Source: Lithobates sylvaticus
Lineage: Eukaryota; Chordata; Amphibia; Anura; Ranidae
Direction: 5' to 3'
NCBI GenBank assembly: GCA_028564925.1
Contig: CM053028.1
Location: forward strand, 436,262,571-436,326,570
DNA length: 64,000 bases
Position numbers and translations under genes: made by a program
Notes under the pieces: model-generated
The model's input: the letters and a program-made list of their open reading frames with translations, nothing else
What the model was told of the DNA's origin: nothing
The model's database searches: none
In this document: positions 47,184-58,689 of the stretch, piece by piece
How the letters are laid out: each line of letters begins with the position of its first letter
Numbering within the stretch: the first letter of the stretch is position 1

Positions 47184-47310
47184 TCCCATCATGGTGGATC
47201 AATGGCAACGTTTTGTGGGTGCAACCACTTTACTAACTACTAAATGTGGCTGAGGTGAAGGGGTTGCACCCCCAAAACACGTACATTGATCCCCATGATG
47301 GGAGATTGCA
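47184..47310. repeat. 45-bp-arm hairpin
   Basis: CCCATCATGGTGGATCAATG.. and its near-complement (..CATTGATCCCCATGATGGG), with TTTTGTGGGTGCAACC/GGTTGCACCCCCAAAA inside. Lies just 3' of the Myb-like gene. Confidence 0.75.
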
Positions 47311-47851
47311 CATTTGGACATTCTAGGCATGTGTTCTTGCATCAAATGCCCATTTTGATCTCCAAATTGTATGCATGTTCTAAATTTAGCTTTTCCAGGG
47401 GTGACACCCCATGTGATGAAGGCACGATCAAACACAGTTTGGACATAGTCATGTCTGATCTTGTCTTCACTTTTCAAAGTTGAACTTTGTAAGTTTCTGT
47501 GTTCAGTATGTTTTGCTTTGCTACATGCCTGGTTTACACAAATGCGCAAAGTTAGTAAAGAATGTTCTAAAGACCAAAGATCTTTTGAGTTTCCAAAAGC
47601 CTTTTTGAAAGGCACTTGTGAATGTGTTTGAAGTAAAATTTTACCATATGAACAATGTGTGGCTTCCTTATTCCAAACCCCAAAAGCATTATTTGTGTCA
47701 AAAGTAGATGAATTTGGTGACAATGGGTGTTATTTACTAAAGGCTATTCCACTTTGCACTCCAAGTTCAGTTTCTGGTGCACTTTTGCAGCGCACTTGTA
47801 GTGCATAGTGGATTTGTCTTTTAGAAATTACACCCACAGTGCTTTGTAATA

Positions 47852-49446
47852 CAGTGCCTTGAAAAAGTATTCCTACCCCCTGAAATTTTCCACATTTTGT
47901 CATGTTACAACCAAAAACGTAAATTTATTTTATTGGGATTTTATGTGATAGACCAACACAAAGTGGCACACAATTGTGAAGTGAAAGGAAAATGATAAAG
48001 GGTTTGTCAAATCTTTTTACAAATAAATATGTGAAAAGTGTGGCGTGCATTTGTATTTAGCCAATACTTTGTAGAACCATCTTTTGCTGCAATTACAGCT
48101 GCAAGTCTTTTTGGGTATGTTTCTATCTAGAGAGTGACATTTCTGCCCATTCTTCCTTGCAAAATAGCTTAAATTCTGTCAGATTGGGTGGAGTGCATCT
48201 GTGAACAGCAATTTTCAAGTCTTGCCACAGATTCTCAATTGGATTTACGTCTGGACTTTGACTGGGCCATTCTAACACATGAATATGCTTTGATCTAAAC
48301 TATTCCATTGTAGCTCTTGCTGTATGTTTAGGGTCGTTGTGCTGCTGGAAGCTGAACCTCCACCCCAGTCTGAAGTCTTTTGCAGACTTTAACAGGTTTT
48401 CTTCTAAGATTGCCCTGTATTTTGCTCCATCCATTTTCCAATCAACTCTGACCAGCTTCCCTGTCATTGCTGAAGAAAAGCATCCCCACAATATGATGCT
48501 GCCACCACCATTTTTCACGGTGGGGAGGGTGTGTTCAGGGTGAAGTATAGTGTTAGTTTTCCACCACACATAGCATTTTGCTTTTAGGCCAAAAAGTTAA
48601 ATTTTGGTCTCATCTGACCAGAGCACCTTCTTCCACATGTTTGCTGTGTCCCCCACATGGCTTCTCACAAACTGCAAACAGGACTTGTTATCTCTTTCTT
48701 TCAACAATGGCTTTCTTCTTAACACTCTTCCATAAAGGGCAGATTTGTGGAGTGCATGACTAATAATTGTCCTGTGGACAGATTCTCCCATCTGAGCTGT
48801 GGATCTCTGCAGCTCCTCCAGAGTTACCATGGGCCTCTTGGCTGCTTCTCTGATTAATGCTCTTCTGGCCCGGCCTGTCAGTTTAGGTGGACGGCCATGT
48901 CTTGGTGGGTTTGCAGTTGTGCCATACTCTTTCCATTTTCGGATGATGGATTAGATAGTACTCCATGAGATGTTCAAAGCTTGGGATATTTTTTTATAAC
49001 CTAACCCTATTTTAAACTTCTCCACAACTTTATCACTGACCTGTCTGGTGTGTTCCTTGGCCTTCATGATGCTGTTTGTTCACTAAGGTTCTCTAACAAA
49101 CCTCTGAGGGCTTCACAGAACAGCTGCATTTATACTGAGATCAAATTACACAAAGGTGGACTCTATTTACTAATTAGGTGACTTCTGCAGACAATTGGTT
49201 CCACTAGATTTTAGTTTGGGGTATCAGAGTAAAGGGAGCTGAATACAAATGCACGCCACACTTTTCAGATATTTATTTGTAAAAAATTTAGAAAACCATT
49301 TATAATTTTTCTTCCACTTCACAATTATGTGCCACTTTGTGTTGGTCTATCACATAAAACCCCAATAAAATACATTTACATTTTTGGTTGTAACATGACA
49401 AAATGTGGAAAATATCAAGGGGTATGAATACTTTTTCAAGGCACTG
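47852..49446 (-). mobile_element. Tc1 element nested in Harbinger
   Basis: 1,595 bp. Ends CAGTGCCTTGAAAAAGTATT and its complement, flanked by TA (47850-47851 and 49447-49448). Related end fragments are at 22241-22544 and 40476-41046. Confidence 0.93.
48062..49067 (-). pseudogene. Tc1 transposase, few lesions
   Basis: ATG at 49065-49067 (MKAKEHTRQVSDKVVEKFK). The DNA-binding half includes RHGRPPKLTGRARRAL. Catalytic motifs are all present: LWSDETKI, FQQHNDPKHTARA (His replaces the usual Asp before NDP) and PSQSPDVNPIENLW. Nonsense codons interrupt it after SWSTI (probably CAA to TAA), after WSDETKI and near LSR at the C-terminus. About 335 codons, full length but dead. Confidence 0.88.
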
Positions 49447-49763
49447 TAAACCACCTATCACGCCATTTTCAGGAATACACACATTTCTGTAATGGTGATG
49501 AAAAGGAGTATTTTTGGGGTCAGTTATGCACTACATACCTTACCTAGAAAAACTATTATGTATCAGACCCACAACATGAGAAGATTCTTTTTAGGAAGAA
49601 GAGACTGTAACCTCCTCTCGCCAAGAAAGCATTCCCACTGTTGAAGATAAAGGCCCAAAAAGAAAACAAAAAATAAGCTAGATCACACCTGCAAGAAACA
49701 CAAGCAGTAAATGAAAAGAAATCTTAGTTCAGTTTCCAAAATAAATTTATAAAAAAATGCCTC

Positions 49764-51194
49764 TCACACATCGTCTGGCATATCAATGGCCCCCCTACCC
49801 ACAAAGTACTCCATATACCTCTCGTGGACTTCGCGGGTATTTAGGGGGGGCAAGCCAGGACGTGCAGCTTGAAGGGCTGTGAGGTTATCATTTTGTGGCA
49901 TGTCTGCATCAGGGCCAACAGACACAACATAGTTGGTGCTATGTCATTTTAAGAAATTGTGCAATATGCAGCAGGAAAGCACAATGTGGTTCAGTTTATA
50001 TTCCGCCATGTGGATAGGTGTCAAAAAGAAGTGGAGGCGGCTGGCCATGATCCCAAAGGCGTTCTCCACCACTCTGTGGGCTCTGGACAGCCGGTAATTA
50101 AAGACCCTCTGGTCTGGGGTGAGGGTCCTCTTCGGGAAGGGCCGCATCAGATGGCTTGACAACGCAAACGCTTCATCCGCGACAAAGACGAAGGGGAGTC
50201 CTTCTGCATTCTCCTCTGGAGGTGGCGAGCACAGACTGCCACTCTGGAGACGCCAGTTGAACTCCGTGTGCGCAATGGCACCACCATCCGAGATTTGAAA
50301 GTATTGAGCCAGCCCCTTGCACTACAGGCTTTGCTGAATTCATCCCTAAATATGACCACTATAAAGAGGTAGGTATATAGTGTGTATTGAGCTTGGCAAA
50401 GCCAGCAGATAGAGGATTGGCATCATCTGACCGAGCAGTTGGGGGAGGGGGGTTCCTAATGAGTTTGGCACACAAAAAAAAAAAAAAAAAAAGGGGACTC
50501 TGCATGAAGTAAAACACACAGAAAACGTTTGTGCATATTTTAGGGGGTGTTTGGGGGAAACCAATACTATGGAGCAGACAAAATACATTGCTTAAGTGAT
50601 TAGGCCATAGGTGTATATTGGCCCAGAAGAGCATGCTGGGGAGGTAAGTGAAGGCAAAAATGCATGAAGGACAAAAGGGGCACAGCATATTAGAGCATAT
50701 TGCAATCATGGTAATTAGGGAAGGAGGTCAAAAATACAAGACATTAGCAAACAGAGCATACATAGAAGGGAATAGTAAAGGAGAAATGTTACCTTAATAT
50801 AGTCCTCCTGCAGGACCTGGATAATAGCAGAACAGGTCTGGGGAGAGATACCTGTGGAGAACTTCAGATCCTGAAGGCTTCTCCCTGTCGCCAAGTACCT
50901 CAACGTGGCAACAAGCCTTTGCTCCGGAGTGCAGGTATCCTGCCTGCTGATAAAAGGGGTCAGCAAAACCAACAGACGGTGAAAAACAGGAAAGTTCCTG
51001 AAATCATCAGGATTATTCTCACGGATCTCACGAAGCAAAGACATGTGCGAGAATTGGTCACGCTGAAGCAACCAATTCTTGGTCCATGAACTCCTCCTCG
51101 CCCTGTTCATGGACTGGTCTTGGGTCAAAGCTAAAAGCCAGACACCAAGTCCCTGCACAGCACGAACTCTACGACGAGTACGTATACGAAACAT
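49764..51194 (-). pseudogene. Harbinger transposase (nuclease), central deletion
   Basis: Exon 1 (50793-51194) encodes the N-terminal region SSWTKNWLLQRDQFSHMSLL, DDFRNFPVFHRLLVLLTPFI, ATLRYLATGRSLQDLKFSTG to LQEDYIK; donor AAG/GTAACA. The downstream part (about 49764-50320) has ISDGGAIAHTEFNW, LPFVFVADEAFALSSHLMRP, VFNYRLSRAHRVVENAFGIM and LSCCILHNFLK, the later part of the DDE_4 domain. The first catalytic block between them is missing; 50340-50790 looks like intron or unrelated sequence. A TGA after HNFLK (probably CGA to TGA) precedes a further 57 codons ending MPDDV at 49764. Confidence 0.85.
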
Positions 51195-51682
51195 AGCTCA
51201 CAAACGGTCGGCTGGTCAGAACGGACAAACAGAAAGCACCGATAAACAGCAAGGCCTGAAAGAACGAAATGAATACCAGAAACGAGCAGACAATAAGCAG
51301 TGAAAATCAAAGCGTCCTATATCAAGATATAGGCCGCAATGACCAACAAATGCGAACTGACTACACGCACCGATAAACAGATACGTACGACAAGCACAAA
51401 CTGAAGAGCAGTAACAATCTGAGTCTGAAAAGCGCGAATCGAATGTAACGAAACTTCTACTAACACGCGATAAACACGGAATCAGCAGAAGGAGCCCAAC
51501 GGGAGCCGGACGTGGTGCTGAACTTCCCTTTTATAGTCTCGTGGAACACGGCTTACGTCACGGCATTCTTGAAGACCGGAAATTCCGACAACGTTGTCCG
51601 ACCGTGTGTACGCAACACCAGCTTCAGACAAATTCCGACAAAAATAGTCATCGGAAAATCCGACCGTGTGTATGGGGCATAA

Positions 51683-52536
51683 GAATACACTCAAAGTTAA
51701 CACCATTGCAGAAGAAGCAAGAACGCTGCTGCAAGAACAAAGCTACTTCCTCAAATGAGCACCAAGCTAAAACCAATGTTTTATCACTGTATGTATTTTT
51801 ACATTCGTGGTTTGCATGCGCCAGTCTTGTTGACGTGTCTTAATCTTTAATGGAGTTGTATAAAAGTATTGAGAAGCGGAAATATTAAACAGAAAGTATT
51901 TTACTCTGAACGCAGTGTCAGCGTATTACTTCAGCACGTGCACGTTATATTCAATCTGATCAGGGGTAGATATAATAATATCGGACTGTTGTTCTGATCC
52001 AAAACATAATCATCTCCTATACCATGCCCGCAGCCTCTGACCATCTCCTGTACTATGCCTGTAGCCTCTAACCATCTCTTGCATCATGCCCGCAACCTCT
52101 GACCATCTCGTCTTATATCATGTCTGCAGTGTCTGAGGGGGAGTCTGGAGAGGAGTCAAGAGTGGGAGTGCCGCCGGGATGGGGGTCATGGGAAAAGTCA
52201 GATGTGTGTGGACTGTGGAGAGGAGACTATAGGAAAACCAGAGCCACCAAGCTGGAGCTGACTGGCTGAGCCCTGGCGGTGCACCAGAGAGGAGGTCAGT
52301 GACAGCACCGCCAGGCCAATCTGAGGGGGGTCACTGATGTAAGGGGGGAGTGAATACAATAATGTAAGGGGACACTGATATAAAGGTTTCCCCTTTATAT
52401 AAGTAACCCCCCCTTACCTTAGTGTATTCTTTCTGCGAATGGTGGTCTCTGGTCACCAGAGTTCCCCCCCCCCCCCACATTCCCAGTTGTCCCCCTTGAT
52501 GATTGCTCCACTTTTACTACTTTTAACTGAAATTTG

Positions 52537-52587
<51 letters not shown>

Positions 52588-52680
52588 AGCCCTATGTGCT
52601 TTCATATCTGTCTTATCTATATATAATACGCTCTTTAAATGTGCTTTAAAATGCATGGTTTTCCCTTTCATGAACAAGTA
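51683..52680. other. Right part of the 11.1-kb hAT, no gene
   Basis: Contains three to four copies of a unit of about 30-36 bp (GCCTCTGACCATCTCCTGTA; 52020-52115) and a (TA)n run at about 52540-52582. No convincing ORF. Confidence 0.6.
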
Positions 52681-52783
52681 AAGAATTACGTTATGCCGTT
52701 GGGCTGGTATTATAATGATATGGGGCTGGTATGAAATTATTTCCAGTGCTGGTTTTTATTCCCAGTCCGGCCCTGATAGTTGC

Positions 52784-53235
52784 CCAATTAAACAGTGCAT
52801 TGAGGTTGGCTTGTAAGTTGGAGACATCCTGTAAGGACGTTATTCCACTGTGTAGCTTTGTGTCATCGGCAAAGACTGAAATGGTACTTTTATTCCCAGA
52901 CCCTATATCATTTATAAATATATTAAAAAGTAATGGTCCCAACACTGAACCTTGGGGTACACCACGGATAACCTTAGACCATTCAGACTAAGAATCATTA
53001 ACCACTACTCTCCGAATTCTGTCTTTTAGCCAGTTTTCTATCCATTTACAAACTGATGTTTCCAAGCCTGTAGACTTTGCCTTATACATGAGCCATGTAT
53101 GGGGAACTGTGTCAAACGCATCTGCAAAATCCAAGTATACCATGTCCACAGCCACCCCTCTGTCAAAGGTTTTACTTACCTCCTCATAAAAAGAAATCAG
53201 ATTTGTCTGACAACTTCTGTCTTTCATGGTCTGTT
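52784..53235 (-). pseudogene. CR1/Rex1-type LINE reverse transcriptase core
   Basis: Reads MKDRSCQTNLISFYEEVSK, VYLDFADAFDTVPH and, in another frame, VLGPLLFNIFINDI and the catalytic FADDTKLHSG, then NLNALFNWAT up to the hAT target site. An in-frame stop (VNDS*) separates the two halves. Typical RT order A, B, C for the CR1 group. Confidence 0.85.
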
Positions 53236-53444
53236 GCTTAAAGTGAAATCAAAAAAAGGGTAAAAACTGAGGACACACCCGATAAATGGGTAATTTATAA
53301 GCATGGTTTGGGACTTAATATGAATCATGTAGCCAGGAAGGTAGCGGAGCATAATGATGTATCGTGGGTGTACCATATTTGTGAACATACGTGTTATATT
53401 AGAACATAATATAGTATAAACAATGTAATACAATAAAACTAAGG

Positions 53445-54247
53445 CGGTCACATCAAACTACTGGCCTCTCATATACTGATAGCCGCACGCCTCGCACTTG
53501 CAAAAAATGGAAATCACCAAACCCCCCCACAATGTCAGACCTTATCAACCTGCTGAACAATCACTTCAAACTGGAATTCGCCTTCGCTAAAGCCAACTTG
53601 ACCACACCTTCCTTTTACAAAAACTGGGCACCCTGGATCATTGATCAAAGAAGCACAGCACTCTAACGTGTAGGGACTTCTCAGTAGCTACCCCAGACAC
53701 CCCTAGTCCATATCTCATTTCAATTCCATTGATATACCACACCTTATGAGACAGTATGCTTCTATGCTCATATAGCTCAGTGTTACTGACTTTGTTTCGT
53801 TAATAGTGTCTATAGTATCAACCAACGATCAACCAACGAGATGTGCAGCATTGTCATTGTTACTGCTTACTGTTCAACCACTCCTTGTGAGCCTTCACAT
53901 ATTGCTGTTCAGATATACAAGCTCTTATAGCTTCTCATATTTTCTTCAGAAGGCTAAGAATGATGGCCACTGAGACTGTGGCCGGCTGTATTGCCTACAG
54001 GCCTACGATACAGTTAGCTCTCAAATTGGTGTGTCGGGACGCGTGGGCGGTGCAGCTGCCACACACATGGTACCAACATTAAGTTTGCTATTTAAGTTCC
54101 AGTATGATTTCTGTCATGTTAACGTAACTCATTTGATCTCTTACTGTAAGTTCCTTTTCGTTTTTCCTTCATGAATAACCAGAAATGTCATTGCTTTAAT
54201 TGGATAATATGTGAAAATTTCAATAAAAACATTGTTAAAAAAAAAAA
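53445..54247 (+). mobile_element. L1/Tx1-type LINE, 803-bp 3' end
   Basis: Flanked by 10-bp duplications AAAACTAAGG (53435-53444 and 54248-54257), with AATAAA at about 54221 and a 3' A-tail. Begins in the ORF2 C-terminus: AARLALAK, then after a one-base loss in an A run KWKSPNPPTMSDLINLLNNH, LEFAFAKANLTTPSFYKNW and stop at about 53666. 5'-truncated; the rest is 3' UTR. Confidence 0.85.
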
Positions 54248-54477
54248 AAAACTAAGGAAACATAGATTCCAAAATGTAATACAAAATAGCAAATTGGCAT
54301 AACAGAGTGTCTCCACAGTGCTAGATATATACTGTTTGCTACCCAATAAGATATAGACTATGTTTGGCACATGAGTCCATCCCCAGTAGGACGGATATAA
54401 AGAAGGAAGAATTTGGGACTTTATATGAGGACATCAAAATGTACCTCCATCCCGGCAATTAGATAATTAGGAGCAAT

Positions 54478-54745
54478 GTTTGGGACTTTATATGAATCAT
54501 GCAGCCAGGGAGATGACACGGCATAATGATGTCTGGCAAGTAGTACATGCTTGTGACCATTGCTAATGCATAGTAACAAGGTACATACAAGATAAGGTAA
54601 AAAATGGAAAAACTTTAATTCCAAAACATAATATACTTGCATTACTATATACTATGCATTAGCAATGGTCACAAACATGTACTACTTGCCAGACATCATT
54701 ATGCCGTGTCATCTCCCTGGCTGCATGATTCATATAAAGTCCCAA
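54478..54745. repeat. Hairpin repeat with about 97-bp arms
   Basis: 54478-54572 (GTTTGGGACTTTATATGAATC..) is complemented at 54649-54745, with a loop of about 76 bp. A diverged single arm is at 53290-53390, left of the L1, so the L1 inserted into this repeat. Confidence 0.85.
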
Positions 54746-54759
54746 ACTTTGTTGCTTAA

Positions 54760-55190
54760 AGTGGTTGTAAAGCCTAAACATTTTTTTACCTTAATGCATT
54801 CCTTGCATTAAGGTAAAAAAAAGTTTAGGTGGCAGCATCCCCCCTCTCCCCCCCTCTTTTACTTACCTGAGCCCTCATTCCATTCAGCGCCGAGCATGTC
54901 TGCAACTTTTCTCTCCCCTCACTTCAGTGTCTCGCTGGCTTTGCTGGGGCACTGGGAGCCATTGGCTCCCAGTGCTGTCACTCACTCAAGCACACTCAAA
55001 CACACAAGTGCCCCATGGGAAACGGCTTCTCATGGGGGCACTGGACAGAGGGGAGGGGCCAGGAGCGCCAGCAGGGGACGCGAAAGGAGGAGGTTCGCGG
55101 ACGCTCAGTGCAATTCCATTTCACAGATCAGGTAAGTATAGACATGTTTGTTATTTTTTTTTATTATTATTATTTACCTTTACAATCACT
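54760..55190. mobile_element. TTAA MITE (AGTGGTTGTAAAG ends)
   Basis: 431 bp between TTAA at 54756-54759 and 55191-55194. Ends AGTGGTTGTAAAG and CTTTACAATCACT. GC-rich interior. The ORFs at 54896-55310 lie in it and have no family resemblance. Confidence 0.85.
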
Positions 55191-55194
55191 TTAA

Positions 55195-55641
55195 AATATT
55201 TTTTTTCTAGCAAAAACTCATCTATGTGTTATTTTAATGATTTATTCCCAGCTAAAGAAGTTAAACTAATTGGCCTTATGCCAATCCAGTGGTACCATCC
55301 CAGTCAATAAAGTGTCTCTAAAAAATAGAAACAATGGCTTTGAAATGACAAAGCTGAATTATTTTAGCACGTATGCTATCCGATCCAGGTGCATTATTAA
55401 CCTTTATTCTGTCTAAATATTTCTGGACCATATCAAATTTGAGCCATAGTAGATCATTTGGGGTTTAGTTAATACCATCCCGTTATGGACATGAGCTCCC
55501 CCATGCTCCTTTGTATACACAGAGCTGAAGAAGGTATTTAATAAAATGTAATAAAATTAGCTTTCTCTTTGTCCCCAGTCACCCACTCCAGGTTATTCTG
55601 TAAAGGGCCAACATGCTCAGATCTGACTTTTTTACTATTAA
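55195..55641 (-). pseudogene. CR1/Rex1-type LINE, RT N-terminal part
   Basis: Decayed reading with PISLTSLAG, DWDGTTGL, VQKYLDRIKVNNAPGSDSI and similar pieces in mixed frames. It is placed in order between the linker (55857-56340) and the RT core (52784-53235). Confidence 0.65.
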
Positions 55642-55856
55642 AGTGGAAGTAAACCCCCCTATTGTTTTCAGCCAAGGAAGCTGCCATCTTTGCCTCTGTT
55701 TAATCTTCAACTGCCACGGTGCTGCACATGTGATCTGTTATGACACCAGCCATTGGATGGTTTGACTGTTTGGTTGAGAGCACAGCCAATGTGCAGTTAG
55801 CATTCCCGGCATGCCTTTTTTTTTTAAACTGTTAAATCGATGGGTTTACTTCCGCT
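55642..55856. mobile_element. TTAA MITE (AGTGGAAGTAAACCC ends)
   Basis: 215 bp between TTAA at 55638-55641 and 55857-55860, with ends AGTGGAAGTAAACCC and GGGTTTACTTCCGCT. Inserted in the LINE. Confidence 0.88.
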
Positions 55857-56340
55857 TTAATATATTTGAAGAATATCTTAGGGTTTGTACTATTATCTTT
55901 TTGCAATCTGTAATTCTTTATGAATTTTTAAGGCTCTGATTTCCTTTTTAAATATTCTGTTCTATATAACATTTAAATATAACATTTATATATTATAATT
56001 TTATAATTATATCATTTAAACTATGATAGTGTCTCCTAATTTTTATATTTTTAAAAGCTCTTTTCTTATTATTTATAGCTTTTTTAACTTAGACTGTGAG
56101 CCGCATAGGTTATAGGTTTTATTTTTAGGCCTTTTAAACGTATTGCCCATGGGAATATATTTTGCAGTGTGTTCACATACAGTCTTTTTGAAGAATTCAC
56201 ATTTCTGTTCTGTGTTCATCGATACCAATATTCCCTCCCAGCAGCCCTCAGCCCAAACCATAAAGTGCTTTACACCTTCTATGCACAGCCTGTCCAACTC
56301 TAATAGAACTTCCTTGACCCCTATAAATTATAAGTGGGTC
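55857..56340 (-). pseudogene. CR1/Rex1-type LINE, EN-RT linker
   Basis: Reads SMNTEQKCEFFKKTVCEHTA, KYIPMGNTFKRP and further decayed codons. Same segment as 23225-23591. Confidence 0.75.
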
Positions 56341-56790
56341 ACATAGCGCTTTATTTCCCCCAAGTGGTATCTTCACTGCTCTCTTCAATGTTTTCTCTCT
56401 TTTTCTATTATCCTCTCAATATGTCACAGGGTGAAGACAGAAACGACAATATAATATTAAAAACCTATAATAAAACAAACTTAAAATACATAAAAATTGT
56501 ACACTCACATTTACCAGCACTTGGATATGACAGCCTAGTCTTATGTGGTAGCTGACTCCACTCATTTCCCAGTGTGGGCATGGCTTCCGTGCGTGGTGAC
56601 GTCAGTCTACATAGCTCTATCCCTTCGCGTTTCATCAACTGACGACTTCAGGGAGCGATTCTGCAGTATTGAAAGAGCACAAAGCACTTGGCTTAAAGCA
56701 CAGGACACTTTATATTAAAAGGACACTTTATGCATTTATGTGGATATAGTATCTGTTGCACTTTAATATTGTTAAATATTGCTCTTTATG
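56341..56790 (-). mobile_element. PLE-type terminal sequence joined to LINE
   Basis: Reverse complement of about 22790-23224, with the same junction to the LINE linker. Includes ACCAGCACTTGGATATGACAG and GTGACGTCAGT. Confidence 0.65.
56621..56653 (-). ncRNA. Hammerhead-like motif
   Basis: On the minus strand: CCCTGAAGTCGTCAGTTGAT then GAAACGCGAAGGG. Stem I CCC/GGG, TGAAG box, GAAA-CGCG, but the usual cleavage triplet is altered. Better kept than its relative at 22898-22930. Confidence 0.45.
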
Positions 56791-57804
56791 TTTATATATA
56801 AGTGTGGTATAGCTAAATATTGTGTTAGGATTTTGACACTAACACTGCTGTATAAGAAGCGCTGTATAATAATTGGTTATTGCATGGAGCCAGAAGATGG
56901 AGATCTTTGCAAGACAAGGAAGTGCAAATACAATGTTGAATCCACTGCCAGAACAGGAAATTGAGATTGCTGGCATACAATTACATTTTATGAATTGGGA
57001 ATGGATTAAAGTGGAACTAAAGCCTGCAATACTTATCTCTGCTCCAGTGATGGAGTGTTCACGAGATTGCTAACCCGTGCCAATGTCTTCACTCGGTTTT
57101 TATCATCTCTGGTCATCTTGGTTGGCTGGAATGATATATCTTCTGCACATGTACATAGAAGTTCATTCATTCTGGCACCAAGGAATGCTGACAATGTACA
57201 GTATAATGAGCTGCAAATGCAGTCATAATTGTTTAAATAATAAATCTCCCAAAAAATAAAGTATACTGAATTATTAGGGATACCACAACATGTAGGATCA
57301 CCCCATGGAGATATTTTATGGAGGAATTGAGAGGAGAACTGAGATCCAAATACAGCCACATGTCCCTTTTATGATAGGTGCATATTCAATTTTCAAAATC
57401 GCCTTCCTTTGTCATTCTTGGCATTTGGTCACATGACACATAGGAAGTTGGTGTGTGAAGAGTTCCCTTTTCCAGACATCCTAATCACAGATCGGAACAG
57501 GGAAGGATAGCTTTTTTTTTTGCCCCGCATTTGTCACTGCCTGCAGATCCTATTCTTATCAATGTGTAAATGGTGAAGCATCTCCACTCAGCGCAAGCAG
57601 CCCAACACATCTTATTAGGACTTAGGCAGGCCATACATTACACAATTTTCTTTCCTTCCACCATGGAGGGAAGGAAAGAAAATTGCTCAAATTGCTCAAC
57701 ACTAACTGAATCCCTCCCGCATCGCTATTGTGTTTTGCTGGCGCGGAGCACAGGGAGCCTTCCCTACCTGCAGAGCACAATGATTAGTGGTGCTGGCTTT
57801 TAGC
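56791..57804. other. 1 kb with no recognised gene
   Basis: GGATTAAAGTGGAACTAAAGCC near 57002 looks like the left end of another TTAA MITE, but no right end was found. Otherwise featureless. Confidence 0.35.
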
Positions 57805-58689
57805 CAGGGCCGCCATCAGGGGGGTACAGCTGTTACAACTGTAAGGGGCCCCGGGACTCAAGGGGCCCGCCCGTGCCAGAAGAAGGCAGGATGGGTGAAG
57901 GGGATCTGTGCTGTGCAGTAGCGAACAGATTTCACAGTTTCTGCAGTTTCGTCTCATTGATTTTAGACATTGGGCTCATTACTGCCACCTCTGGCTACTA
58001 TGTGCATGTGCACCCCTCGTGTGACAGTGATCTGACTGTACTATGCTTCTCAGCAACGTGTCAGTTTTGTAAAAACGAGCTGAGCCTGGGACCAAGTAGG
58101 AAGTTACAAGTAGGGGCTGTGAACGAAAGGGAGGGGGGATGTTTGTGTACAGGGAGGGGCCAGAGGCTTGTGTGTGTACAGATTTGTGTATGTGGGGCAG
58201 CCATATATACAGGTGTGTGTGTGTGGGGCGTTGACATATATACAGGTGTGTGGGGGGGCGCTGACATATATATACAGGTGTGTGTGGGGGGCCGCTGACA
58301 TATATACAGGTGTGTGTGTGGGGGGGGGCGCTGACATATATACAGGTGTGTGAGGGGGGCTGCCATATATACGTGTATGTATGGGGGGGCGCAGACATAT
58401 ATACAGGAGTGTGAGGGGTGCTGCCATATATACGTGTGTATGGGGGGGCTGACATATATACAGGTGTGTGTGAGGGGGGCTGCCATATATACAGGTGTGT
58501 GTGGGGGGGCTGACTAATATACAGGATTGAGGGGGGGCTGAGTGCGTACAGGTGAGGTGGCCAGTGTGCGGATTTGGTAGGATGGCCCATTGGCAAACCC
58601 TGGGGAATGTTAGTGGTCAAGCTCGGGGGGTGCGGGGGCCCAGGTCTAAAGCTGTGTAAGGGGCCCAACAAGTTCTGATGGCTGCCCTG
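57805..58689. mobile_element. hAT MITE with internal minisatellite
   Basis: Ends CAGGGCCGCCATCAG and CTGATGGCTGCCCTG, flanked by CTTTTAGC (57797-57804) and CTTCTAGC (58690-58697), a 7/8 target duplication. No transposase. Confidence 0.85.
58185..58530 (+). repeat. GACATATATACAGGTGTGTG minisatellite
   Basis: About ten to eleven copies, around 30-35 bp each, with a variable G run between units. The Tyr/Pro-rich minus-strand ORFs (57979-58671 and overlapping frames) are by-products. Confidence 0.9.

Larger units (their letters stand above)
43978..51679. mobile_element. 7.7-kb PIF/Harbinger element
   Basis: Ends TGCCCCATACACACGGTCGG and CCGACCGTGTGTATGGGGCA, flanked by TAA (43975-43977 and 51680-51682). 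Contents: MADF pieces, a Myb-like gene (+), a nested Tc1 and a Harbinger nuclease gene (-). Two-gene Myb plus nuclease structure is standard for Harbinger; MADF partners are known for PIF relatives. All genes are damaged, so the element is dead. Confidence 0.93.
41708..52775. mobile_element. 11.1-kb hAT element (about 3.4 kb without the Harbinger)
   Basis: Starts CAGGGCCGGACTGG and ends CCAGTCCGGCCCTG, with 8-bp duplication ATAGTTGC. No hAT transposase is seen, so it is non-autonomous. Own parts: about 600 bp of left sequence with a GCGGGACTTTTGTAACA hairpin (41834-41905), the 23-bp minisatellite, about 240 bp of unique sequence, then 51683-52775 with short repeats. A Harbinger occupies 43978-51679. 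Confidence 0.9.
41049..56340 (-). mobile_element. CR1/Rex1-type LINE opened by nested insertions
   Basis: One minus-strand LINE appears in pieces in the correct order: 56340-55857, 55641-55195, 53235-52784 and 41699-41049. Insertions between the pieces: TTAA MITE 55642-55856; MITE 54760-55190 plus hairpin repeat and L1 (about 53236-55190); hAT 41708-52775. The LINE itself is about 2.1 kb, 5'- and internally decayed. Its 3' tail ends against the Tc1 fragment at 41046. Confidence 0.8.

Noticed and set aside
54896-55310. ORFs of 79 and 127 codons
   Set aside because: They lie mostly in a TTAA MITE and its flank, with no family resemblance.
57979-58671. Tyr/Pro-rich 230-codon ORF
   Set aside because: Lies on the antisense of a minisatellite inside a hAT MITE, with all frames partly open.
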